Source: Actinokineospora inagensis DSM 44258 (GTDB lineage Bacteria > Actinomycetota > Actinomycetes > Mycobacteriales > Pseudonocardiaceae). Taken from it: a stretch of DNA of 64,000 bases. The DNA is taken from positions 1 through 64,000 of the forward strand of contig NZ_AXWW01000048.1 in the NCBI RefSeq assembly GCF_000482865.1, read 5' to 3'. Positions 38,741 to 48,875 of this stretch are shown here, piece after piece. Below the pieces are notes generated by a model. It did not search any database and had not been told where the DNA came from. It saw only the letters and a program-made list of their open reading frames with translations. The position numbers and the translations under genes are program-made. The stretch's first letter is position 1, and each line of letters begins with the position of its first letter.

Positions 38741-38783
38741 CTGCGGCGTCAGCCTCTCCTGGTTCGTCCTAGCTCTGGCTGCC

Positions 38784-39890
38784 TTACTTGGCTGCGTCGA
38801 GTTGTCCCTGGACCGTGTCCAGCAGCTCGGCCCAGGACTTCTCGAACTTCTCGACGCCCTCGGTCTCCAGGACGCGGTACACGTCGTCGACGTCGATGCC
38901 GACCGAGCTGAGCTCGTCGTAGACCTGTTGGGCGGCCTCGGCGGTGCCGGTCACCGCGTCACCGGTGATCTTCCCCTGTTCCGCCACGGCGTGCAGGGTT
39001 TTCTCCGGCATCGTGTTGACCGTCTCGGCGACCACCAGCTCGTCGACGTACAGCGTGGGGGAGTAGTCCGGGTTCTTCACCCCGGTCGACGCCCACAGTG
39101 GACGCTGCCGGTGCGCGCCGTCGGCGGCCAGCGCGTCCCAGCGCGGGCCCTGGAAGGTCTCCAGGAACGCGCCGTAGGCCAGCCGCGCGTTGGCCACGGC
39201 CGCCTTGCCGCGCAACGCCTTGGCCTCGTCGGTGCCGATCGCGTCCAGCCGCTTGTCCACCTCGGTGTCCACCCTGGACACGAAGAAGGACGCGACCGAG
39301 TGGATCGACCGCAGGTCGTGCCCGTTGGCCTTGGCCTGCTCCAGGCCCGCGAGGTAGGCGTCCATCACCGCGCGGTAGCGCTCGACCGAGAAGATCAGCG
39401 TGACGTTGACGCTGACCCCCTCGGCCAGGGTGCGGGTGATCGCGGGCAGGCCCTCGACGGTGGCCGGGATCTTGACCAGCAGGTTGGGCCGGTCGACGGT
39501 CTTCCACAGGTCCAGCGCCTCGGCCGTGGTGGCCTCGGTGTCGGCCGCCAGCCGCGGGTCGACCTCGATCGAGACGCGCCCGTCGACCTGGCCGGTGTTC
39601 TGGAAGGTCTCCCGGAACACGTCGCACGCGTTGCGCACGTCGGTGGTGGTCAGCTCGCGCACCACCGCGCTCAGGTCGGCGCCGCGCGCCGCCAGCTCCC
39701 GCACCTGCGCGTCATAGGCCTCGCCGTCGGACAGCGCGGCCGCGAAGATCGTCGGGTTGGTGGTGACGCCGACCACGTGCTGGTCGCGGATGAGCGCGGC
39801 CAGGTTGCCGGAGGTGAGCCGCTCGCGGGACAGGTCGTCCAGCCAGATGGACACGCCCGCGTCGGAAAGCTGCTTGAGGTTGTCGGTCAC
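38784..39890 (-). CDS. tal: Transaldolase
   Basis: A 368-aa TIM barrel transferring a dihydroxyacetone unit from sedoheptulose 7-phosphate. GTG 39890 ([25 protein letters not shown]). Motifs are [13 protein letters not shown], the Schiff-base lysine in [30 protein letters not shown], and [20 protein letters not shown]. The length matches the longer actinobacterial transaldolases (about 370). It lies between tkt and pgi with short gaps of about 50 bp on each side. Confidence 0.96.
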   Translation of the reverse strand: MTDNLKQLSDAGVSIWLDDLSRERLTSGNLAALIRDQHVVGVTTNPTIFAAALSDGEAYDAQVRELAARGADLSAVVRELTTTDVRNACDVFRETFQNTGQVDGRVSIEVDPRLAADTEATTAEALDLWKTVDRPNLLVKIPATVEGLPAITRTLAEGVSVNVTLIFSVERYRAVMDAYLAGLEQAKANGHDLRSIHSVASFFVSRVDTEVDKRLDAIGTDEAKALRGKAAVANARLAYGAFLETFQGPRWDALAADGAHRQRPLWASTGVKNPDYSPTLYVDELVVAETVNTMPEKTLHAVAEQGKITGDAVTGTAEAAQQVYDELSSVGIDVDDVYRVLETEGVEKFEKSWAELLDTVQGQLDAAK

Positions 39891-39939
39891 TGTTGCCTCC
39901 GTGTCTGGTGGCTCGTGTGCGTCCGGTTCGGACGGTTGC

Positions 39940-42051
39940 TCAGGACCCGGCCTTCGCCAGGGAAGCGCGCGCCGCGGCCACGACGGCCTCGGTGGTGATG
40001 CCGAACTCGCGGTAGAGGGTCTGGTAGTCCGCCGAGGCGCCGAAGTGCTCCAGCGACACGATCTCGCCCGCGTCGCCCGCGAACCGGTGCCACGGCTGGG
40101 CGATGGCGGCCTCCACGACCACCCGCGCCCTGACCGACGGCGGCAGCACCGAGTCCCGGTAGGACTGGTCCTGCGCGTCGAACAGCTCGATCGAGGGCAC
40201 CGACACGACCCGGGCGGCGATGCCGTCCTCGGCCAGCTTGGCCCGCGCCTCGACCGCGATCTGCAGCTCGGAGCCGGTGCCGATCAGGATGACCTGCGGC
40301 TCGCCCTCGGTGTCGGCCAGCACGTAGCCGCCCTTGGCGACACCCTCGCGGGCCAACTCCTTGGTGCCTTCCAGCACGGGCAGGTTCTGCCGGGTCAGCG
40401 CGAGGCCGACCGGGTGCTTGTGCTGCGACAGGGTGGTCCGCCACGCCGCCGCGGTCTCGTTCGCGTCGCCGGGGCGCAGCACGATCAGGCCGGGGATGGC
40501 GCGCAGCGCCGCCAGGTGCTCCACCGGCTGGTGGGTCGGGCCGTCCTCGCCGAGGCCGATCGAGTCGTGCGTCCACACGTAGGTGACCGGGAGCCCGCTC
40601 AGCGCGGCGAGCCGGACGGCGGGCCGCATGTAGTCGCTGAACACGAGGAACGTGCCACCGTACGGACGGGTCGGGCCGTGCAGCACGATGCCGTTGAGGA
40701 TCGAGCCCATCGCGTGCTCGCGCACCCCGAAGTGCAGCGTGCGGCCGTACGGCCGGGTGTCCCAGTGCGCGGTCTTCGCCGACGGCGGCCCGAACGAGTC
40801 GGCGCCCTTGATGGTGGTGTTGTTGCTCTCCGCCAGGTCGGCCGAGCCGCCCCACAGCTCGGGCAGCAGCCCGGCGATGGCGTTGAGCGTGTCACCGGAC
40901 GCCTTGCGGGTGGCCACGCCCTTCGGGTCCGGGTCCCAACTCGGCAGCGCCTCGTCGAAGCCCTCCGGCAGCCGGTACGCCTGCGCCCGCTCCAGCAGCG
41001 CGTTGCGCTCCGGGTTGGCGGCCTTCCAGGCGTCGAACCGCGGCTGCCACTCGGCGTGCGCCGCCTCACCGCGCTTGACCACCTCGCGGGTGTGCGCCAG
41101 CACCTCCGGGGCGACCTCGAAGGTCTGCTCGGGGTCGAAACCGAGGATCTTCTTGACCGCGGCCACCTCGTCGGTGCCCAGCGCGGCGCCGTGCGCCTTG
41201 CCGGTGTTCATCAGGTTCGGCGCCGGGTAGCCGATCACGGTGCGCAGCAGGATGAACGACGGGCGGGAGGTCTCCGCCTTCGCCGCCGCCAGCGCGTCCA
41301 GGATGCCGACGACGTTCTCGCCGCCCTCGACCACCTGCACGTGCCAGCCGTACGCCTCGTACCGCTTCGCGGTGTCCTCCGACAGGGCGACGGTGGTGTC
41401 GTCCTCGATGGAGATCTTGTTGTCGTCGTAGACGACCGTGAGGTTGCCCAATTCCTGCCGCCCGGCCAGCGACGACGCCTCCGAGGTGACGCCCTCCTCG
41501 ATGTCGCCGTCCGAGGCGATCACGAAGACGTGGTGGTCGAACACGCTCTCGCCGGGCGCGGCCTCCGGGTCGAACAGGCCGCGCTCGCGGCGGGCCGCCA
41601 TCGCCATGCCGACCGCCGAGGCCAGACCCTGGCCGAGCGGACCGGTGGTGATCTCCACGCCCTTGGTGTGGTTGACCTCGGGGTGGCCCGGGGTCTTCGA
41701 GCCCCAGGTGCGCAGCGCCTTGATGTCGTCGAGCTCCAGGCCGTAGCCGGAGAGGAACAACTGCAGGTACTGGGTGAGGCTCGAGTGCCCGGCGGAGAGC
41801 ACGAACCGGTCGCGGCCGATCCAGTGCGGGTCGCTCGGGTCGTGCCGGATGACCCGCTGGTAGAGGGCGTAGGCCAGCGGGGCCAGGCTCATCGCGGTGC
41901 CCGGGTGGCCGTTGCCGACCTTCTGCACCGCGTCGGCGGCCAGCACCCGGATGGTGTCCACGGCCCGGCGGTCCAGGTCGGTCCAGTCCTCCGGCAGCCT
42001 CGCGCGGATGAGTTCGGTCAGTTCGGCGGGCAGTTCACTACTGACGGACAC
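39940..42051 (-). CDS. tkt: Transketolase
   Basis: A 703-aa thiamine diphosphate enzyme of the non-oxidative pentose phosphate pathway, the first gene of the operon. GTG 42051 ([18 protein letters not shown]). The N-terminal ThDP-binding domain holds [33 protein letters not shown] and the metal site [16 protein letters not shown]. The pyrimidine domain has [15 protein letters not shown] and [21 protein letters not shown]. The C-terminal domain is complete. Confidence 0.97.
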   Translation of the reverse strand: MSVSSELPAELTELIRARLPEDWTDLDRRAVDTIRVLAADAVQKVGNGHPGTAMSLAPLAYALYQRVIRHDPSDPHWIGRDRFVLSAGHSSLTQYLQLFLSGYGLELDDIKALRTWGSKTPGHPEVNHTKGVEITTGPLGQGLASAVGMAMAARRERGLFDPEAAPGESVFDHHVFVIASDGDIEEGVTSEASSLAGRQELGNLTVVYDDNKISIEDDTTVALSEDTAKRYEAYGWHVQVVEGGENVVGILDALAAAKAETSRPSFILLRTVIGYPAPNLMNTGKAHGAALGTDEVAAVKKILGFDPEQTFEVAPEVLAHTREVVKRGEAAHAEWQPRFDAWKAANPERNALLERAQAYRLPEGFDEALPSWDPDPKGVATRKASGDTLNAIAGLLPELWGGSADLAESNNTTIKGADSFGPPSAKTAHWDTRPYGRTLHFGVREHAMGSILNGIVLHGPTRPYGGTFLVFSDYMRPAVRLAALSGLPVTYVWTHDSIGLGEDGPTHQPVEHLAALRAIPGLIVLRPGDANETAAAWRTTLSQHKHPVGLALTRQNLPVLEGTKELAREGVAKGGYVLADTEGEPQVILIGTGSELQIAVEARAKLAEDGIAARVVSVPSIELFDAQDQSYRDSVLPPSVRARVVVEAAIAQPWHRFAGDAGEIVSLEHFGASADYQTLYREFGITTEAVVAAARASLAKAGS

Positions 42052-42173
42052 GGACTTGTGCTCCCACTTCCACGTTTGGCGGAACCGTCGCGCACAGTCT
42101 TCCCCACCCGGGCTGGATCGATCCCGGAGCGGGGCCTGTGGCTGTCCCGCGGCTCATCCCTGGTCCGGTGACC

Positions 42174-42179
42174 AGCCTA
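42174..42179 (-). promoter_or_regulatory. tkt: Minus-10 hexamer for the tkt operon
   Basis: TAGGCT on the minus strand, within CTAGGCTGGTCAC, about 120 bases upstream of the tkt GTG. The identical CTAGGCTGGTC precedes rpe. A TCACAC lies 18 bases further upstream as a weak minus-35. The assignment rests on sequence similarity only. Confidence 0.4.
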
Positions 42180-42240
42180 GTCGCCGGGTCACGACCGTGT
42201 GATCTCCGACCGTCCCCTGGCGACACCGGGCCACCCGATA

Positions 42241-42269
42241 CGGGTACCCGCGTACCGCGCGGTTAACAT
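42241..42269 (+). promoter_or_regulatory. ctaB: ctaB promoter with overlapping palindrome
   Basis: A perfect ten-base palindrome CGGGTACCCG (42241-42250) lies where the minus-35 element of a TAACAT minus-10 (42264-42269) would be. The leader then carries a CCCGCGC/GCGCGGG hairpin (42302-42320) before the ctaB ATG. The palindrome is a plausible operator. The rest of the 340-bp tkt-ctaB gap shows no gene. Confidence 0.35.
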
Positions 42270-42391
42270 TTCCCGGTGCCGCGACCACCGATTCGCGGTC
42301 GCCCGCGCGTCGAGCGCGGGGCGATCCCGGGGTGGGCGGCCGACGAACGGCGAGTGGCTGAACAGCGAATGACCTGGACGCGAGGAGTGCG

Positions 42392-43339
42392 ATGTCGTCG
42401 GTGACCCCCGTGCCCGTCGACACCCCCGCCGCGCCGGGCCGGGCGGGTACCCGGGCCGTGCTGGGCGCGTACGTGGCGCTCACCAAGCCGCGGATCATCG
42501 AACTGCTGCTGGTCACCACCGTCCCGGCGATGCTGCTGGCCGCGCGCGGCATCCCGTCGCCGTGGCTGGTGCTCAACACGCTGGTCGGCGGCACCATGGC
42601 GGCGGGCAGCGCGAACGCGCTCAACTGCGTGGTCGACGCCGACATCGACGCGGTGATGAAGCGCACGTCGGCCCGGCCGCTGGCCCGGCACGCGGTGCCC
42701 ACCCGCAACGCGCTGGTCTTCGGCCTGCTGCTCGGGCTGCTCGCCTTCGGCTGGCTCTGGGCGTCGACGAACCTGCTGGCCGCGGCGATGGCCGTCGGCG
42801 CGATCCTGTTCTACGTCCTCGTCTACACGATGCTCCTCAAGCGACGGACGTCGCAGAACATCGTGTGGGGCGGCGCGGCGGGCTGCATGCCGGTGGTGAT
42901 CGGCTGGTCGGCGGTGACCGGCGACGTCGGCTGGCCCGCGCTGGTGATGTTCGGCGTGATCTTCTTCTGGACCCCGCCGCACTTCTGGGCGCTGGCGATG
43001 AAGTTCCGCGACGACTACGCGAAGGCCGGTGTGCCGATGCTGCCGGTGGTGGCCACGCCCCGGCACGTGGCCAAGCAGATCGTCGTCTACTCCTGGGTGA
43101 TGGTCGCGTGGACGCTGCTGCTCGTCCCGGCCACCGGCTGGGTGTACGCGTTGTTCGCCGTCCTGGCGGGCGGCTGGTTCCTGGTGTTCGCGCACCGGTT
43201 GTACGCGGCGGTGCGCCGGGACAAGCCGAGCAACCCGATGAAGCTGTTCCACCTGTCGAACACGTACCTGACGGCGGTGTTCGTGGCGCTGGCGGTGGAC
43301 TCGGCGCTGTCGCTGCCGGTCACCGGCTGGCCGTTCTGA
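42392..43339 (+). CDS. ctaB: Protoheme IX farnesyltransferase (haem O synthase)
   Basis: A 315-aa UbiA-family prenyltransferase with about nine membrane helices. ATG 42392 after CGAGGAG. The substrate-binding loops are [20 protein letters not shown] (the first Asp-rich site) near residue 80, and the second near [16 protein letters not shown]. It converts haem B to haem O for the aa3-type cytochrome oxidase. CtaA, the next enzyme, is encoded at 50757-51764. Divergent from tkt, as in many actinobacteria. Confidence 0.95.
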   Translation: MSSVTPVPVDTPAAPGRAGTRAVLGAYVALTKPRIIELLLVTTVPAMLLAARGIPSPWLVLNTLVGGTMAAGSANALNCVVDADIDAVMKRTSARPLARHAVPTRNALVFGLLLGLLAFGWLWASTNLLAAAMAVGAILFYVLVYTMLLKRRTSQNIVWGGAAGCMPVVIGWSAVTGDVGWPALVMFGVIFFWTPPHFWALAMKFRDDYAKAGVPMLPVVATPRHVAKQIVVYSWVMVAWTLLLVPATGWVYALFAVLAGGWFLVFAHRLYAAVRRDKPSNPMKLFHLSNTYLTAVFVALAVDSALSLPVTGWPF

Positions 43340-43363
43340 CCGGTTTCCCGCTCAGACCACCCG

Positions 43364-44077
43364 TCAGGCCACCGCGGTGAGCAGCCGTTCCACGGTCGGG
43401 TCGTCCAGGGACTCCTTGATGCACCGCCACAGCTCCAGGTTGGCCGTGGCCCACCGGGAGTACGCGGCCGCGGCGGCGGGGGAGTAGAAGTAGAAGCCCT
43501 CGTCGAGCGGGGCCCGCTGCTCCCCGACGATCTTGTCGGCCAGTTCGCGCAGGCTCACCCCGTTCTCGCTGAGGTAGCGGTGCGCCAGCACGACCGGGGT
43601 CACCGGCAGCGCCTTGAACAGCGTGTCCGCGTCGCTGAGGGCCTGGGCCTCCAGCGAGATGTCCCGGTCCCTGGTGCGCATCTCGGCCTCGTCGACCAGC
43701 GCGTCGACCCACTCGGCGACGGCGGGCCGGATACCCGCTTCGGCCAGGATGGCCATCCGCAGGCCGCTGCCCGCCGCCGCGGTCGAGTTGCGCCGGACCA
43801 GGTAGTTCACGTCGTGCACCAGGGCCGCGGTTTCCACCACCGGCACGTCGGAACCGTTGAGGGTGGCGAACTCCACAGCCTTGTCGCGCACGAAGCTCAC
43901 GTGGTGCCAGCCGTGGAACGGCAGCCGCCGCGCGTACCGCAGGCACAGGGCGTGCACCCGCCGCTCGACGTGGCCGACCGCCGCCGGTGGGACGGAGACC
44001 AGGCCCGGAGCCGTGGCCGGTGCGGTGATCGATGTGGTGGTCGGTGTCGTGGTCGAGGTCTCAGTGGGTGTGGACAT
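43364..44077 (-). CDS. HD-domain protein
   Basis: A 237-aa cytoplasmic protein. Thr-rich low-complexity residues 1-25 precede an HD phosphohydrolase-like fold: FHGWHHVSFVRDKAVEFA supplies the first His, AALVHDVNYLV the HD pair, and ALSDADTLFKAL the later Asp. Metal-dependent hydrolases of this type act on nucleotides or other phosphate esters; the substrate is unknown. The ATG at 44077 is preceded by AGGGGAAG. It converges on ctaB with a 24-base gap. Confidence 0.75.
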   Translation of the reverse strand: MSTPTETSTTTPTTTSITAPATAPGLVSVPPAAVGHVERRVHALCLRYARRLPFHGWHHVSFVRDKAVEFATLNGSDVPVVETAALVHDVNYLVRRNSTAAAGSGLRMAILAEAGIRPAVAEWVDALVDEAEMRTRDRDISLEAQALSDADTLFKALPVTPVVLAHRYLSENGVSLRELADKIVGEQRAPLDEGFYFYSPAAAAAYSRWATANLELWRCIKESLDDPTVERLLTAVA

Positions 44078-44122
44078 GCCGGACTTCCCCTTCCGTTGGA
44101 CAAACGGGTGGGGCGATGGTAG

Positions 44123-44150
44123 AGGCCACCGTGCGCGCGCACGGTGGCCT
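44123..44150. terminator. Perfect 28-bp palindrome downstream of the cupin gene
   Basis: AGGCCACCGTGCGC (44123-44136) followed directly by GCGCACGGTGGCCT (44137-44150). It would fold as a 12-14 bp hairpin. It lies after the stop at 44199 of the minus-strand pair and before the HD gene, so terminator is the likely role, although no U-tract is present. Confidence 0.65.
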
Positions 44151-44198
44151 TCGGCGTGTTGGCCGGTCGGGGCGGTGCCGGTCAGGTCACACCGGGGG

Positions 44199-44870
44199 TC
44201 ACAACCGCCGGGACAGGTCCGCCAACCGCGACTCCACCGGGACGTGCCGGTGCGCGGTGCCGGTCGCCGGGTCCCAGGACAGGCTCCACCGGTGCACCGG
44301 GCGGGACTTCACCAGGAACGTCATGGTGCCGTCCTCGGCGCGCGGGATGCGGTGGAAGTCGCCGGTGGTGAGGAAGCCGGAGTCGCCCGCGACACACTCG
44401 GTGCGCCGGGTCATCCTGGCCGCGCTGATCAGGCCGGTGCCGGGGTCGATGGTGGTCTCGTAGCGCTCGTGCCGGTAGCCGCCGCGCAGGATCACCGTGC
44501 AGAAGTCGTACCGGTGGTTGTGCACGGAGTCGGCGTAGCCGGGGCGCCACTCGTGCCGGGGTTTGTACTCGTGCAGCCAGAAGGTGAACGGTTCGTCCGG
44601 GTTGTCCCGCAGGCACCAGGCGAAGTGCGTTGTGGTTTCCCGGGAACGGGCGGCCAGCGCGTCCGCGTCGCCGGGGTCGAGGGTGGCGAGGTGCTGGCGC
44701 AGCAGCGCGCGCAGCACCGGACCGTCCACCCAGGACGCCACACCGCGGTGCACGGCCGACCAGGACGGGGCGGGGCCGACGGGGCCACTGGGTCTGCGTG
44801 GGGTGAGATCGATCTCGCGCATGCGCTGCGCCAGGTGGGACAGCGCGGGCACCGGGGCGGACACGGGCAT
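44199..44870 (-). CDS. Unrecognised cupin-like protein
   Basis: A 223-aa soluble protein. The segment YADSVHNHRYDFCTVILRGGYRHERYE near residues 112-138 resembles a cupin metal-binding motif (HxH...E/H), followed later by GDFHRIPRAEDGTMTFLVKS, a second cupin-like strand pair. This recalls cysteine dioxygenase-type or other cupin enzymes, but I cannot assign a reaction. ATG 44870 overlaps the stop of the upstream membrane protein (TGATG), so the two are made together. Confidence 0.55.
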   Translation of the reverse strand: MPVSAPVPALSHLAQRMREIDLTPRRPSGPVGPAPSWSAVHRGVASWVDGPVLRALLRQHLATLDPGDADALAARSRETTTHFAWCLRDNPDEPFTFWLHEYKPRHEWRPGYADSVHNHRYDFCTVILRGGYRHERYETTIDPGTGLISAARMTRRTECVAGDSGFLTTGDFHRIPRAEDGTMTFLVKSRPVHRWSLSWDPATGTAHRHVPVESRLADLSRRL

Positions 44871-45874
44871 CAGCTCTCAAGCTCGGCTTTGGCGGTGAAC
44901 TCGTGGCGGAACCGGTGGAACTGCGCCTCCAGGTCGCGGAACTCGACCTCGGACAGCGGGGTCCCGGTGATCTTGGCGAAGTGCGCCAGGAACTCGGCGC
45001 GGCCGGTGTCGGGGGTGAGGGTGAACCGGTGCGCGTCGCGGGCGGCGTGCACCCTGGCGAACTCGCTGCGCTGCATGTCGTAGATGAAGGAGCCCTCGGA
45101 GAAGCGCAGTGTGCGCGGGTAGAGCGACGGCGCGCCCGCCACCGCGCTGTAGAGGGTGATCCACACGCAGTCGTCGAACAGTTCGACCCGGTCCAGCGGC
45201 GGGTCGGGGACCGCGGTGACCTCGATCGCGGTGCACTTGGCGCGCGCCAGGTACAGCCCGACCAGGCCGATCCGGATCTCCTGGTGCAGCGTGTCGGAGA
45301 TCTTCTCGTAGTCCGCGTCCGGCCCGCCCTGCCGCGCCAGGTGCCGGGCCCGGCCGCTGATCGAGCCCCGCTCGCGCGGGTCGGCCAGCACCGCGCGGAC
45401 CTCCCACTGGGCCGGGGAGAGCAGCATCCTGGCGGCGGCGTACCGGCCGGAGAAGCCGCGGAACCACAGTTGCCGGGTCTCCCGCAGGTCGGACATGATC
45501 AGCGCGTTGAACGCCGGATCGGGCTCGGTGCTCGCCTCGAACACGTGGGTGGGGAAGAACTCCTGGTTCAGTGACCGGTACTCGGCGGACAGCTCGCGCA
45601 GCGCCTTGCGGCTCTCCTCGATCACCGGGGTGACCATGGCCCGCTGCGCGGCGCTGGCGGTGATCAGCGTCTGGCCGAAGCCGACCACGGCGGAGACCAG
45701 GGTGCCGGTGCCCAGCGCGGTGAGCAGGTTCTTGGCCAGACCTGGGTCGAGCCCACCGGCCAGCCACATCGCGGTTCCGGCGACCACGACCAAGACCAGC
45801 AGCAACAGCCCGGTGCGGGTCCAGAAGAGGTCTTGGATGGGGCGGGTGCGGAGGCCCTTGGCGTCCGCGGACAA
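44870..45874 (-). CDS. Unrecognised membrane protein, partner of the cupin gene
   Basis: A 334-aa protein starting at TTG 45874, well supported by GGAGGTGA upstream. Two hydrophobic segments (about residues 22-41 and 50-70) are followed by a helical linker and a large soluble C-terminal domain (about 90-330). The domain contains LIMSDLRETRQLWFRGFSG, ARMLLSPAQWEVRAVLADP and LRFSEGSFIYDMQRSEFARV. The order of strands recalls PLD-like or small-molecule sensor domains, but no HKD motif is present. Membrane sensor plus soluble enzyme is the simplest reading. I do not recognise the family. Confidence 0.5.
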   Translation of the reverse strand: MSADAKGLRTRPIQDLFWTRTGLLLLVLVVVAGTAMWLAGGLDPGLAKNLLTALGTGTLVSAVVGFGQTLITASAAQRAMVTPVIEESRKALRELSAEYRSLNQEFFPTHVFEASTEPDPAFNALIMSDLRETRQLWFRGFSGRYAAARMLLSPAQWEVRAVLADPRERGSISGRARHLARQGGPDADYEKISDTLHQEIRIGLVGLYLARAKCTAIEVTAVPDPPLDRVELFDDCVWITLYSAVAGAPSLYPRTLRFSEGSFIYDMQRSEFARVHAARDAHRFTLTPDTGRAEFLAHFAKITGTPLSEVEFRDLEAQFHRFRHEFTAKAELES

Positions 45875-46063
45875 GGCGGTTCACCTCCCTGGCGGACGCC
45901 CGCACCGCAGCAAGGGGTGATGGAACGGGCGCTCACCGTCACTTTACGCCGCCCACCCCGCCCGTGGATTGCGAACATCGGGTGAGGAATGGCAAATAAC
46001 CACCGGTGGGGCAACAGGTGGTCCCTCGTCAGTGTTCCCCCTGCGACACCTAAGCTGCCGGGC

Positions 46064-46681
46064 ATGCGCAACGTCGGCAAACTCATGATCGTGATCGCGG
46101 TGGGTGTGGGCCTCGCCGCGTGCTCGAACTCCGAGCAGGCATCCTCCCAGCCGCCCGGAGATCCCGTCATCACCGCCAAGAAGGCGACCAGCAGCGCCCC
46201 CGCGTCCACCACCGCGCCCGCGAGCGACGACGCTTCCGCCTCCAGTGGACCGTCCACCGCCGGTGGCCCGCAGTGCACCGCGGACAAGGTGAAGGTGGCG
46301 GGCGCGGCGGGCGCCAAGCCGACGATCACCATCCCGACCGACTGCGCGCCGCCGACGACGCTGCTGAGCAAGGACCTGGTCGAGGGCACCGGCGCGGTTG
46401 TCAAGACGGGCTCCAACGTCACCGTCAACTACGACCTGGTCACCTGGTCGGACCACGCCGAGCAGGACTCGTCGTTCGGCCGCAACGAGCCGTTCACCGT
46501 GCAGAACGTCGGGCAGGCCAGCGTGATCGAGGGCTGGAACGAGGGCCTCGACGGGCTGCGCCAGGGCGGCCGCAGGCTGCTGATCGTGCCGCCGGACAAG
46601 GGTTACGGCGCCCAGGGCCAGGGGAAGGTCAAGCCGAACGAGACCCTGGTGTTCGTCATCGACGCCGTCGCGGTGTCCTAG
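46064..46681 (+). CDS. FKBP-type peptidyl-prolyl isomerase lipoprotein
   Basis: A 205-aa exported lipoprotein from ATG 46064. The signal sequence ends in the lipobox GLAAC (residues about 14-19), followed by a Ser/Thr/Ala-rich linker of about 60 residues. The FKBP domain is C-terminal: NVTVNYDLVTWSD, VIEGWNEGLDGLRQGGRRLLIVPP and YGAQGQGKVKPNETLVFVIDAV. It speeds cis-trans proline isomerisation in exported proteins at the cell surface. The unit ends with a terminator and converges on the MMPL exporter gene. Confidence 0.9.
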   Translation: MRNVGKLMIVIAVGVGLAACSNSEQASSQPPGDPVITAKKATSSAPASTTAPASDDASASSGPSTAGGPQCTADKVKVAGAAGAKPTITIPTDCAPPTTLLSKDLVEGTGAVVKTGSNVTVNYDLVTWSDHAEQDSSFGRNEPFTVQNVGQASVIEGWNEGLDGLRQGGRRLLIVPPDKGYGAQGQGKVKPNETLVFVIDAVAVS

Positions 46682-46707
46682 TCCGCCACCAGTCGACCAC
46701 GCTGTCC

Positions 46708-46738
46708 AGGGGCGCGTCCGGGTTCCGGACGCGCCCCT
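46708..46738. terminator. Bidirectional terminator between FKBP and MMPL genes
   Basis: AGGGGCGCGTCCGG (46708-46721) pairs perfectly with CCGGACGCGCCCCT (46725-46738) with a three-base loop, and TTC follows. It serves convergent genes. Confidence 0.85.
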
Positions 46739-46745
46739 TCGTCCG

Positions 46746-48794
46746 TCAGTCGACCTTGCCCGGCCACCAGACCCGGCGTCCGATGTCGACGGTCAGCGCG
46801 GGCACCAGCAGCGACCGGACGAGCAGCGTGTCGAGCAGCACGCCGAAGGCGACCAGGAACGCGATCTGCGCCAGGAACAGGATCGGCAGCACCGACAGCG
46901 ACGCGAACGTGGCCGCCAGCACCACCCCGGCCGACGTGATCACCCCGCCGGTGACCCGCAGCCCGCGCAGCGCGCCCTCTCGGGTGCCGTGCCGCAGCGC
47001 CTCCTCGCGCACCCGGGTCATCAGGAAGATGTTGTAGTCGATGCCCAGCGCCACCAGGAACACGAACGCGAACAGCGGCACGCTGGGGTCGGCGCCGGGG
47101 AACTCGAAGAGGTGGTTGAACACCAGCGCGCTCACCCCGAGCGTCGCGGCGAACGAGAGCACCACGGTCGCGATCAGCAGCAGCGGCGCCAGCAGCGCGC
47201 GCAGCAGCAGCGCCAGGATGACGAAGATCACCGCCAGCACGATCGGGATGATCACCTTCCGGTCGTGCAGCGAGTTGGTCCGCACGTCGAGCTGGTTCGC
47301 CGACGGGCCGCCGACCAGGGTCCCGCCGAGCTCGTGGGTGCGGTCGCGCAGCCGCTGCACCGTGTCGAGGGCCCGCGGGCTGTCCGGCGCGTCGGCGAGC
47401 AGCGCGGTGATCTCGACCTTCCCGCCGACGACCTTGGCCGTGCGCAGGGCCGCGTCGGCGACGCCCGGGGTGGTCTTGGCCAGCTTCAGCACGTCCTGGG
47501 CCTTGGTCGCGTCGGTGATCAGCACGGCGGGGGAGCCGGTGCCGCCGGGGAAGTGCCTGGCCAGCACGTCCTGCCCGGTGACCGCGTCGACCTGGGTGAG
47601 GAACAGCTCGCTCTGCGAGACCCCGTCCGCCTTCAACTGCGGCAGGAACGCCACCCCGATCGCGAGCAACACCGTGCTCAGCAGCCACACCGCGCGCGGC
47701 CTGCGCCCGACCAGTCCGGCCACCCTCGGCCAGATCCCGCGCTGCTCCGGGGTTTCGCCGTCTGTGACGACTTCGGGGCGGAACGGCCAGAACGCGGCCC
47801 GGCCGAACAGTGCCAGTACCGCGGGCAGGAAGGTCAGCGCGGCCACCAGCGACGCCGCGATGCCGATCGCGGCGACCGGGCCGAGGCTGGAGTTGGACCG
47901 CAGGTCCGAGAGCAGCAGGCAGAGCAACCCGGCGATCACCGTCCCCGCCGACGCCCCGATCGGGCCGCTCGCCGCGCGCAGCGCCGCCCGCATGGCCGCG
48001 CCCTTCTCGGCGTGCGCGCGCAGTTCCTCCCGCAACCGGGCGATCAGCAGCAGCGCGTAGTCGGTCGCGGCGCCGAACACGAGGATGAACAGGATGCCCT
48101 GGCTCTGCCCGTTGAGCGTCAGCACGTTGTGCTTGGCCAGCAGGTAGACCACGCTGACCGCCAGGCACAACGCGAGCCCCGCGGTCAGCAGCACCAACAG
48201 CGGCAGGATCGGACTGCGGTAGACCGCGACCAGGATCAACGCGACCACCGCCGCCGTCACGCCGAGCAGCAGACCGTCGATCCCGCCGAACGCCGCGGTG
48301 AAGTCCGCGATCAGCCCGCCCGGCCCGGTCACGTGCGCGGAGAGCCCGGCGGGCAGCGCCCCGAACTGGTCCCGGATGTCGGTGACCAGCGCGCGCAACT
48401 TCTTGCTGTCATTGGGCAACAGGGCGACCGACTGCACCGCCTCGGTGTCCTTGGTGGACATTCGTGGCGGGCTGACCTGCCCCATCTCCGGCAGCTTGCC
48501 GACCTTCGCCAACACGGCATCGATGGCCGTCTGGTCGCCGCCGGTCAACCCACCGGGCCGCTCGAACACGATGACGGCGGGCAGCGCCGTGCTGTCGGCG
48601 AACCCCTTCTGCAACTCGGCCACCCTGGTCGACTCGGCCGACGCGGGCAGGAAGGAGGCGTTGTCGTTGCGCTGCACGGAGCTCAACTCGCCTTGTAGTG
48701 GCCCGCCGATCCCACCGATCACCAACCAGGCGACGATGAGCAGGGCGGGCAGGAGCCAACGCGCGGCACGCGCGCCGGTACGGTTGTCTGTCAT
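46746..48794 (-). CDS. MMPL/RND-family exporter
   Basis: A 682-aa membrane protein from ATG 48794. It has the usual RND arrangement: TM1 near residues 12-32, a large periplasm-side loop, a block of five helices including LFILVFGAATDYALLLIARLREEL (the proton-relay motif with Asp-Tyr), then a second loop and helix block ending FVFLVALGIDYNIFLMTRVREEA. Such transporters move lipids or hydrophobic drugs. It is divergent from a MarR regulator with a perfect operator-like palindrome between them, suggesting inducible drug or lipid efflux. Confidence 0.9.
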   Translation of the reverse strand: MTDNRTGARAARWLLPALLIVAWLVIGGIGGPLQGELSSVQRNDNASFLPASAESTRVAELQKGFADSTALPAVIVFERPGGLTGGDQTAIDAVLAKVGKLPEMGQVSPPRMSTKDTEAVQSVALLPNDSKKLRALVTDIRDQFGALPAGLSAHVTGPGGLIADFTAAFGGIDGLLLGVTAAVVALILVAVYRSPILPLLVLLTAGLALCLAVSVVYLLAKHNVLTLNGQSQGILFILVFGAATDYALLLIARLREELRAHAEKGAAMRAALRAASGPIGASAGTVIAGLLCLLLSDLRSNSSLGPVAAIGIAASLVAALTFLPAVLALFGRAAFWPFRPEVVTDGETPEQRGIWPRVAGLVGRRPRAVWLLSTVLLAIGVAFLPQLKADGVSQSELFLTQVDAVTGQDVLARHFPGGTGSPAVLITDATKAQDVLKLAKTTPGVADAALRTAKVVGGKVEITALLADAPDSPRALDTVQRLRDRTHELGGTLVGGPSANQLDVRTNSLHDRKVIIPIVLAVIFVILALLLRALLAPLLLIATVVLSFAATLGVSALVFNHLFEFPGADPSVPLFAFVFLVALGIDYNIFLMTRVREEALRHGTREGALRGLRVTGGVITSAGVVLAATFASLSVLPILFLAQIAFLVAFGVLLDTLLVRSLLVPALTVDIGRRVWWPGKVD

Positions 48795-48824
48795 CGCGTC
48801 CCTTCGGCGGGGGTCGCGCACATA

Positions 48825-48846
48825 ATTGTTCAGTAGGCTGAACAAT
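48825..48846. promoter_or_regulatory. MarR operator between MMPL exporter and marR
   Basis: A perfect inverted repeat ATTGTTCAG-TAGG-CTGAACAAT with nine-base arms in the divergent promoter region. MarR dimers bind palindromes of this size, and its position would repress both genes. It is the only AT-rich sequence nearby. Confidence 0.7.
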
Positions 48847-48875
48847 GCAACTCGACCCGCAGGAGGTGCTCCCCG

